Positions 56,031 through 64,000 of a stretch of DNA of 64,000 bases are shown in pieces. The notes beneath the pieces are model-generated. The model did not search any database. It was not told the origin of the DNA and saw nothing but the letters and a program-made list of their open reading frames with translations. The stretch is from Liolophura sinensis (taxonomy: Eukaryota; Mollusca; Polyplacophora; Chitonida; Chitonidae). How positions within the stretch are numbered: position 1 is the stretch's first letter; every line of letters starts with the position of its first letter. Position numbers and translations under genes: made by a program. Location of the stretch: positions 38,596,510 through 38,660,509 of the forward strand of contig NC_088295.1 of the NCBI RefSeq assembly GCF_032854445.1. The letters run 5' to 3'.

Positions 56031-57797
56031 ATGTTATGTAAAGGTTTACATTTATTTTGGTAAATTTTTACCGGTCATGAGTAAAATATTTCTGAAACAT
56101 TTACTCAAAAAATGCAGCCTAGATTTGTAGCCCTCTTGAATGCGTACATAATGTGGATATTTAATATACATAATTTAAAAAACACAGGCGTTTTACATGG
56201 CCGAATGTAAACATTCAGCTGTTTGGGTGGAAGTGAATGGAATGCAGCTGTACCTGAAGATCTACACGTGTACTGACTGCTGTACTATAACAATACTACT
56301 TATAAGGTATTTCAAGTAAAAAGTTCATATTATAAATGTGGAATGTATTCTGTGAAAGGTAAACATTTAAACAATATGTAAAACATATATTGTAATGGCC
56401 GAACGTTCACTTAAAAAGTCTACAGTGTGTGCATGTTAAACCAAACACAAACGGCATCTGATGGTCAGGATGCCAGAGATTTTCGTTCCGTGCGTCCTAT
56501 GAACGGGAGCGGTTGAAAATCTGTACACAATATAGGTTTCTTTAAGAAATAGTCCACATCTTAAGGACCTTACTCTACAATAAATCACTTTGAAAACATA
56601 AAAAAATTATTATTTTAAAAATGCACTAGCGTGTTTACCATGCGGCGTTTAGTAAAATATTTAGGAACAGGTTATTGTTTTCTATGTAGGAAATTCGCGA
56701 TTGTTAATGATAGCTTTCAAGACCTTGTCCATGCATTTCTGACTTATGTATTTATCAGTCCTTTGCTACATGTAGCCTACCTCCGAATACTTGCTTTAAA
56801 AACTGGCATTACAATTTACATGTATGAATCTAATTTGTGGCTAAGTTTTGCTGTGAGACACTCTTACGAAGAAGGAAGATCTGCCTCAGTTTAAACACTT
56901 CGTATAGTTGTCATGGTTGTGTTGCCCGTCATGGTCAGGTAGGCATACATATTCGTCACATGTGTCAAACCAGGAAGGGATTTCCTCATTGTGGAAACGA
57001 GACGCTTTTGCCAGGAGAATTCCCAAGCGATTGCGCTCTTGCAATCTTAAAGTTTGAATGTAGCGCCACTGTCTGGAGAATCTCTCAGTGAATGAAACAG
57101 CGGCAAGTTGAGCAATGGAGGTGGCCTCGGACCCCCATTAATTTTCCATAAGCGACAATGTTAACGTCTAGCACTGTAGCTCAGTCCCAAACATTCCGTG
57201 GCCAACAAACTTTGGTGCATACCTGGCCCAACCTGTGAGAAAGAAGCCATAAAAATCTTGACATAGGTTGACCGTCAAAATCTGAACCTTTCCATGCCGG
57301 CAGCTGGGAGGCGTGCCTAGCAACGCCAAGGGGACGTCACTCGCAGCCTCATCACTACCTCACACCTTGTGTCCTCTCACCCAGAATTTCAAACTTTCAT
57401 CAATAAAGCTCATACCGCCTCAAAGTTTAGACAGTTTCCAGCATTTTAATACCAAGCATGCACCTGTGCACCAAAAATGGACGCCTGGGAGCAAAAAAAG
57501 ACTTTATACCCTAAAATTCACAGAACTACAATCGTCCCTACCGAAAAACGGAAGTTGTAATGGGGGTCTGTGTCCAGGTAGTCAGTACTATGTTGTCACA
57601 CCAGGGGAGGTAACTAGGGTCTAGGCACTGAACTAGTTGCAAAGTCAAGTGTGCAGTCGTCAAGCAAGGTGCATGCTGGTACAGTAATCTGTCCGATTTA
57701 TAAGAGAAGTGGTCTAACCGCGTGTCAGTTCCCCGTGAACAGCTCCTGTTTGAACGAAAACCTGTATCCCTAAGACTGTGACTTTATATCCAGGACA
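56031..57797. other. Intergenic, upstream of the third DED gene
   Basis: Frames of 84-103 codons (56631-56894, 56837-57091, 57313-57624) match no family. TTTATAAGAGAAG near 57696 is a TATA candidate about 100 bp before the DED start codon at 57798. Confidence 0.45.
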
Positions 57798-58154
57798 ATG
57801 TCTGCAAACTTAGATGTGAGCAAAAGTATGCACGTGAAACTCTTCATGACTATCAAAGAGAACCTACGAAGTACATCTCAGGAATTTCAAGACTTCAAAA
57901 GGATTATTCCATTGACACCACGGGATAGAGATCAAAACAGTGGCTCTGCTGAAGACTTATTGGAAGTTTGGCAGAGACGGGGTGGAGTTTTCATCGGCAA
58001 TTATGACGAGCTAATTAGAGTTCTACATGAAGCTGGTCTTGAGGAACTCAAAACTATTGTAAAAGAAAAGGTTGAGGCCATTTATCGGCAAATAGAATTA
58101 GAGAGACGAGCGGAGCGCAACCCGGTGGAACATGCCCCTAACCCGCCAGAATGA
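57798..58154 (+). CDS. Death-effector-domain protein 3, DED-only (118 aa)
   Basis: Encodes a DED (MHVKLFMTIKENLRSTSQEF, FKRIIPLTPRDRDQNSGSAE, DLLEVWQRRGGVFIGNYDEL) followed by a charged helix (IVKEKVEAIYRQIELERRAE) and NPVEHAPNPPE. The end parallels the minus-strand DED gene at 51.6 kb, but one extra A (GAATGA in place of GATGAA) creates a stop at 58152-58154, five bases before a retained donor (ACG|GTAAGA). No death-domain exon follows in the window. It therefore makes, at most, a DED-only protein. That could be functional, since DED-only regulators exist, or a recently broken FADD-like gene. Confidence 0.8.
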   Translation: MSANLDVSKSMHVKLFMTIKENLRSTSQEFQDFKRIIPLTPRDRDQNSGSAEDLLEVWQRRGGVFIGNYDELIRVLHEAGLEELKTIVKEKVEAIYRQIELERRAERNPVEHAPNPPE

Positions 58155-60299
58155 AAACGGTAAGACTGTTTTAAAATTGCACTTTGTAATTTCAGTGGCT
58201 TAAGTTCGTGCTATACACCACGTATACCGGTACCAACATTATTTAGACAGACTGACATACAGTAAACACTAAAAATGGACAATATTTAGAACTGATGTAA
58301 TCACGATGAACCAGACATCTCTGCAGGCCAATATACCCTGATGCGACATGTCTAAATAGGGCTTATACAATCTCATTAACAATGAAATCGATCCAGCCAC
58401 TTGCAAACAGTGTCATAAGTTTTAGGCAGTTAATTCTGCATATATATTTATATGGATCAGACTTCATGTTTGAGTCAGACTGACTGAATTGGCGCCATGG
58501 ATCTCTTCCTGGAAAGTTCTGAATAAGCTGCTATACTGACTAAGCGGACATTCTGGTTTCGTTTTCGAACGGAAGTTTTTACTATCTCGCTGACTCAGAT
58601 TATGCCAGGGCTCGCTTATTGTCAGATTTAGACCCAGGTATCCTGATGGGAAACGTTCATAAGGCGTGACATGAGGTCAGTGCGAATCGCACACGAACGT
58701 TGACGGTGCTCGCCCCTACGCCCCTTCTTCACCTCACCACACATTTGCGCGCGATTTACACCGACCTCATATCCCGAGGCGCGGTACGACATGTCCTCAT
58801 CCAGCTTCCATGCCTTGACGAATGATTTTGCGAGTTCACGTGTTCGAAAATAAATGTACAAAAATGGCGGCAACACAAACTTCTGCTTTCGAGGTTGAAC
58901 TGTGGACAATAAATGTCATATTTTCTGTGTGAAACAGGAACAAAAATAGAAGGTAAAGGTTTTCCAGATAAGACAATGACATAGAATTTCGTAATTTCTA
59001 CATTATCATCACTACATTGCTGAAAAATACTTATAATTATCCCAAATATGAAGGAACGCCGATACAACAACAACAACAACCTCACTCGTCCATGAAACAG
59101 ATAAACGTAAGTTTAAAACTTCCTACGAGAACAAATAAACGCTATATTGACAAATATTGACTTCGCAAATTAATCAGTATGGCCTCAGATAACGATCTTA
59201 ACAAAACTTCCGTGAAAATTCATTAAAACATGAATATATGAAACTTCCCTACGTTAAATTTATTTCTTAAATCCTACTTACTAAAATCCCGCTACGTTAT
59301 TATCACTTACGCAAACTTCCACCCGACAACAGGGAATTTCATGTTGTAACGCAATGTCGATTTCAGCCTGCTGATTTGTGGCTTAAATCGTTAGTTTCAC
59401 TACATATGCGTTTATGTGTAGGCAATGCATGTACGTTTACCTGTGAGACGTGGGGGATTAAGAAAACAAGACTGTCTTCGTTCACAACAAGTCACGTTTT
59501 TTGTCAAATTATTCAAGGTATTTACAATTCGAATTTGGGTTTAGTCTTTAAGTGAGAAGAAACATTATAAAAGAAAGGCAAACTCTGTAATAGAAAATGG
59601 GTTGAGGGTTTCTAGTATCCTTAAGAGGCGGACAGTTTGACGGGTGCGCGGTTCTTACGTCCACACAACACTGAGGGAATGATTCAACTGGTTTATTTGT
59701 TTTGTTTGTGTTTTTTGTTATTTATTTTATTTATTTTTAAAAATTGAATACTGTGTTCAAGAAAATAAACAGGATCGACAAACAGGCAGAGCCTTATATA
59801 AATGTCTCTCCACCTAGAATACCGTTTCATCAGAAATATAATACAACACTGGTCTATTTATCCCTGATCACAACAGATCAATAGGTGCTGAAGCAAGCTT
59901 ATCGATCATTTGATATGCAACCTATTTGGCCGTTAAAGCGAGATGGTCGCCCAAAAAATTGAATTTTTGAACAAATTCTGAGTGCGACATCTTAACGAAG
60001 TTTGTTTATAAACTAAATCACTCACGTTGAAATCAAAAACATTCAATGAATATGTACCTTGCACGAGTCCGGAAAAGTCCTGCTGTTATTCGAATTCAAC
60101 ACAAAGAGGGCGGGACATTTTGCTTCATTAATATTCAGCCAGAAGAGCCCGAAGTATATGCGCAGCGTTCGGAAAGTTTCTTGTCATACCGACTATGGAC
60201 AAATCGACAAACTCGGATTAGTTCGAATATTGATACACATAGATACATGCAAAGGACGGCAGTAGTTTTGCGACATCTTCGTGCTTCGTGATGACTTTT
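58155..60299. other. Intergenic, nothing assigned
   Basis: No recognised exon. A CpG-richer patch at about 58660-58860 with a 93-codon minus frame (58628-58909) could be a first exon or promoter but resembles nothing known. A short CAA microsatellite lies at 59064-59082. Confidence 0.45.
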
Positions 60300-60312
60300 T
60301 CTTTCTTCAGTG

Positions 60313-60646
60313 ACCGGCCCGGAGAGCACAGTTGGTAGAGCGTCCTTGATAGAGTCACACCTAAGAATTTAAAAGAGGAAGTTATAACTTCCTCGCTTGG
60401 CATTCAGCATGAAGGGGATAGTGCAACGACTGGTTGACCCGTATCAGTGTAATGGCTCGGGCGGGGCGGCTTGCTTGCCTTCAGTAAGTCGTCTCAGTGA
60501 AGCAGCACTAAATAAAAGAGCGGTGGAAATCCGTCCTGCAACAAGGAGGCACATTACCCGTACATGCACCCTAAGGATTTTTTCGTCGTCACATGACTGA
60601 AAAATTGTTGAGTACGACGTTAAACCCCAAGCACTCACTCACTCAA
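60313..60646 (+). mobile_element. SINE family 2 with 13-bp target duplication, B box missing
   Basis: ACCGGCCCGGAGAGCACAGT, TGGTAGAGCGTCC (A box) and then directly TTGATAGAGTCACACC: about 35 bases containing the B-box region of the 47.6-kb copy are absent. The body and CACTCACTCACTCAA tail are complete. TCTTTCTTCAGTG is exact at 60300-60312 and 60647-60659. Frames at 60397-60638 are shadows shared with the 47.6-kb copy. Confidence 0.95.
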
Positions 60647-60659
60647 TCTTTCTTCAGTG

Positions 60660-61229
60660 TACTCCACCGCTCAAACGAACCACCAATTACTCCAGACTTA
60701 TCCCGTCACGAGCGAGTCGTAAGTCCTTTTACGCGTGTAATTAGCACAGTTCACCGAGCTCTTTGCACATGCTTCATTTCCACTGTATTGACAGCGCCTT
60801 ATTTAAATATCCTGGTGGAATTTTCAGTTTTCATATTTTTTTTTTATTTTTAAACATTCACTTAAAGCTCAATGCTGAGGGTGGGATTAACGAAAAGCTT
60901 GTGACTTTCACTTCCTGAGAAAAATACCCAAGACTCATGTCATTCTGTAATAACGCAAAACTGCCTAATATTTCGGAGACCATGTCACTTTAATGTTAGA
61001 TCTATTTAAGCCACCCTTGTTTATTTGGGCGTCGCGCATGATCGCACAGCTCGTCTTGAACAGTCCATAGTTATGTTCCTGCTCGTACAAATCCGAGTCC
61101 TTGGCACAAGCACAGTTGAATATGAATTTAGGGGTTCATATTACAGTTTCCCTCGGACTGTAAACTTTACCTACAAGCAATCATTCCTGCTGTGTTCCTG
61201 AACGTCCTATACTGTGTTCTTCACGGTCA
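60660..61229. other. 3' flank of the minus-strand dehydrogenase gene
   Basis: On the minus strand AATAAA (61025-61020) stands 205 bases after the stop codon and is the likely polyadenylation signal. Nothing else recognised. Confidence 0.5.
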
Positions 61230-61948
61230 TCAAGAGAAGTCTGCTGGTAACAAATCCTTGAGACAGTCGACAGTATAGTCCCATAGTTGTTTCTGGTAGG
61301 TTTCATTTCTAGGGAGAAAACTGATTTATTTCATTTATTTGACTAGTGTTTTACGCCGTAATCAAGAATATTTTTCTTATACAACGACGGCCCACATTGT
61401 TTGGGATGGGACGGGGGGGGGGTTACCAGGAAGAGCCCGAGGGAAGCCCACAATCATCAGCAGGTTACTGGAAGACCTCCCCATGTACGACCGGAGAGGA
61501 AGCCAGCATGAGCTGAACTTAAACTCACAGCGACCACATTGGTAGGAGGCTACTGGGTAGAAAGATTAAGGATTAAACAAACTTAAAATGTAAAACGGAG
61601 CATTAATCCTCCGCATATAAGATTTTGGTATAGCTGCATGAAGAAATAGCGCCGTTTAATTAACAAAATGTCCATCTATTTATTTCTTTAATTGGTCGTT
61701 AAACTCCCAAGCACTCAATCACTTTATTTGATTGGTGTTTTACGCCGTTCTCAAGAAGAAATTTTCATTACTACCTTATAATCTATGGATACAAAAAATA
61801 TGTCATAAAATCCGCGTATACCTGGCCGTTCTGCTTGGGGTTTTCTGTCGACAGTTCACATAATAACCACCAGATTGGCCCTTCACTTCTGGACTAACCG
61901 CCAAGTATATGCCAGTCTTCGCCCCTTGTTCTGGAGTTTTCAGACAAC
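61230..61948 (-). CDS. Retinol-dehydrogenase-like short-chain dehydrogenase, last two exons (partial)
   Basis: Minus-strand exons 61948-61822 (127 nt) and 61308-61230 (79 nt, with stop), too short to stand out as open frames. Exon one, entering in phase 1, reads CLKTPEQGAKTGIYLAVSPE, VKGQSGGYYVNCRQKTPSRT; it ends in phase 2 and joins AG|A to RNETYQKQLWDYTVDCLKDL + LPADFS. This is the C-terminal signature of RDH11-14-type dehydrogenases (xTPExGAxTxIYLAVSPExxGxSGxYF followed by ARN...LW). By family: NAD(P)H-dependent retinal/retinol or related carbonyl reduction at membranes. The Rossmann fold and catalytic YxxxK must lie upstream, beyond 61949; none was recognised before the window ends. The 513-bp intron holds a reversed SINE-1 and a SINE-tail junction. 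Confidence 0.85.
61325..61556 (-). mobile_element. SINE family 1, 5'-truncated, in the dehydrogenase intron
   Basis: Plus-strand reading: TTTATTTGACTAGTGTTTTA, CGCCGTAATCAAGAATATTT, then AGAGGAAGCCAGCATGAGCT and ACTCACAGCGACCACATTGG. A G-run (GGGACGGGGGGGGGG) has expanded inside. It starts only 17 bp from the splice acceptor at 61309-61310. Confidence 0.88.
61694..61760. mobile_element. Junction of two SINE tails
   Basis: A family-2 tail in plus orientation (GTCGTTAAACTCCCAAGCAC, TCAATCACT) abuts a family-1 tail in minus orientation (TTATTTGATTGGTGTTTTAC, GCCGTTCTCAAGAAG). Both bodies are missing. Confidence 0.75.
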
Positions 61949-64000
61949 CTGAAATATGACATTATTAATTGATGCTTGTTTCATGTACCTGTGTTACTGG
62001 TTCCTTAAAATTTAACGAATAATTTTCGTTGGCACCTTGGACGAAATTTCTCTACAGCCTAAAACCGCGAAAATACCGTTTGAAATTTTAAAGGAATGAT
62101 TAAGACATTTAAGACCACTTCGGCAGCACTGCAGTTATATATCTGGTGACGAAAACATTTTTAAGACAAAATATTATAATGGTATTGGGTGCCATAACGA
62201 GATCATAAAAAAACACATATAGGTGCACATTTTTACAACAAGGAAAAATATGAAAGCGTCAGTTCAAACTTCAAAGCCACATGAGTATTCTTTTTAATCT
62301 ACAAAATGATACATATTAATGTATAAATAAAATGTACTTTATAATATATGCCAACAGCCTTTAAATAATGAATTAAATTTTGGCATGCTGAGAGTTTACG
62401 TTCCAAAGACTGGCTTACTTGACCGTATAAGGCGATGTTGTAAATTGTATGTACAATAGATTGCGTAGAAACTTCAGCGAATATTAACCCAGTCCCGACA
62501 GTCAATTTCTTTTAGCCAATCAGCTGTGTTTCAAATCAGTCATACTCGCAACCAAAATTGCTTTTGATCACTGACATCTAACAACACAGGCTCTACACAT
62601 CGATATATTGTAATTTCATATTCTTGCGAACAAAATCAAGTCAGACCACTTTTTCTAATGTATGTTTAACTCCATAAGCCTTGTTTCGACACCAAAAAGT
62701 CATTGCCCGAAATGACGTCATAATTATTCAGAAATCAGCGGCATGCTAGATATTTGGAGGAGTTCCATATCTTTTGATGAAGGGCGACACCAATTGTTTA
62801 AATTGCTATCGACCTTGATTTAAACCTTGTTTCTGACACTGCTTTATTTGACATTAACTGCATGTTTTAGTATAATATTACCTTCAGAAATGAATTTTAT
62901 TTTATCTTTTGTAGTATATGATCTCGCATCAGAATGATTTTAGAGTTGCACTCTAGAAAATTCTATTATAAAAAAAAAACAAGGTAGTCCATTCGCTGAG
63001 ACAGTAGTGTAGCTGTGTTACTGAGTGGAGTTTGTTCTAACCACATGTTGGCTCAGCTATTACTCTCCATTCCACTTGTTTCTGAATAATTCGTCACCGA
63101 GTTCTCGGTGTTGAAACCAGGCTTATGGAGTTTAAGGAGCTTCTACAGTGTGAAGCGTCGAATGTCGTAAAAGGTGGGTCAAATCATAAGGATTGAGATA
63201 GTCTGAATTGCTTTCCTAAATTGTTAAAAACATAGCAATGTGTTAAAACCGCTGTGACTAGCTTTGAAGAATAGTACGGAAACAAAAGTCTTCTGTCGTT
63301 TCCAACTCTGCTAAGTGTGACGTCATGCAAGAACACTTGGCGTCACCCATTCAGCATATCAACAAATGACGTCGCACTTTATTACTCGATGGCACATCTA
63401 CTTGACTCATCGTCGCATAAGGAACATTATCACGTTATATAAGGAAAGTTTTACCGAAACTGCCGGAGATTTCTTTTTTGGATACTCCTCACTTATACGA
63501 GTTAAATAGTGTTATTCGTCGTAAATCTTTTTGAACCCTGGTGTTAGCTCTGTTCCCTAGAGTATCCTTCATATAATTTTAATATTTCCGCGTAGATTCT
63601 CTTAAGACTGAAGTAGCACTTAAGTAACATTATGAATTTAAAAAGGAGTCTAACTGCATCTGGCTTGAAATAATGTACAACATATCAATGTTTAGAGCTT
63701 GTGTTGTTACGTGTCACTGACTAAAGGCAATTCTGGTAGCGACTGATTTTACAGACAGCTGAATGTACCGGCTACAAAAAAAATTAGATTAAAGAATGTG
63801 TTTGATCCCGTACTGGGCCTGGAGTGGAACACAGACGGGGGGTATGCTCCCAATCAAGGATAAAATTGTGCGCTATATATTACTGAACCATCCGTCATCT
63901 CCATAGAACTCCTTTTTCTCCAAAAGACATATGATGAGTGTAATAGTTATAACAAATGAATGAGTTTTATGGAGCTTATTGTGGACATTTCATGCAGCTT
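61949..64000. other. Upstream intron or flank of the dehydrogenase gene
   Basis: I searched the minus strand for the dehydrogenase YxxxK and LHPG blocks and saw neither. Nothing else recognised; AT-rich with short frames only. Confidence 0.45.

Noticed and set aside
47573-60638. Matching frames at 47573-47814 and 60397-60638
   Set aside because: They lie inside two copies of SINE family 2 in opposite orientation and are similar only because the SINE is.
10984-61545. tRNA genes at the SINE heads
   Set aside because: A and B boxes are present, but they are followed by SINE bodies and tails with target duplications, and the heads do not fold as complete tRNAs by eye.

Overview
The window is animal nuclear DNA, most likely from a mollusc. 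Host genes are split by GT-AG introns, and the DNA is AT-rich and crowded with SINEs, foldback elements, satellites and minisatellites. The tRNA-headed SINEs end in a tail reading TTGAGTACGGCGTAAAACAC followed by CAATCAAATAAATAA, which I associate with molluscan genomes. The species cannot be named from sequence alone. Most short open frames are chance or repeat shadows; the real genes below were rebuilt from exons and splice sites.

Layout: 1-8345 is a decaying satellite of about 124-bp monomers that can fold into hairpins, with a ~500-bp composite block recurring four times. 8.3-22.8 kb holds no recognisable gene: SINEs of three families, two foldback elements and small tandem repeats. 22.85-36.65 kb carries two tandem five-exon genes for secreted ferritin-like proteins, separated by a 53-bp and an 18-bp minisatellite; a LINE fragment lies in the last intron of the second. 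38.05-42.80 kb (minus strand) is a four-exon gene for a 585-residue secreted protein resembling the DUF4434 / TIM-barrel hydrolase-like group. 44.1-44.8 kb is a Penelope-like element remnant. 47.0-58.2 kb is a FADD-like apoptosis/innate-immunity cluster: a death-domain-only copy, a death-effector-domain (DED) gene on the minus strand, a divergent DED+death-domain gene, and a third DED gene with a stop just before its splice donor. 61.2-61.95 kb (minus strand) holds the last two exons of a retinol-dehydrogenase-like short-chain dehydrogenase whose 5' part lies outside the window or was not recognised.

Most interesting points: (1) both ferritin-like proteins keep the fold and a signal peptide but have lost most ferroxidase and three-fold-channel residues, and no iron-responsive element is visible in the leader; (2) their last exons look recently homogenised, with only amino-acid-changing differences left; (3) the FADD-like cluster has DED and death-domain modules separated among loci, built partly by a ~2-kb duplication; (4) that duplication supplies an exact empty site for a SINE insertion with a 12-bp target duplication.

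The genes do not form one pathway. The ferritin pair suggests extracellular iron handling or storage, and the DED/death-domain cluster suggests a lineage-specific expansion of death-receptor adaptor modules.
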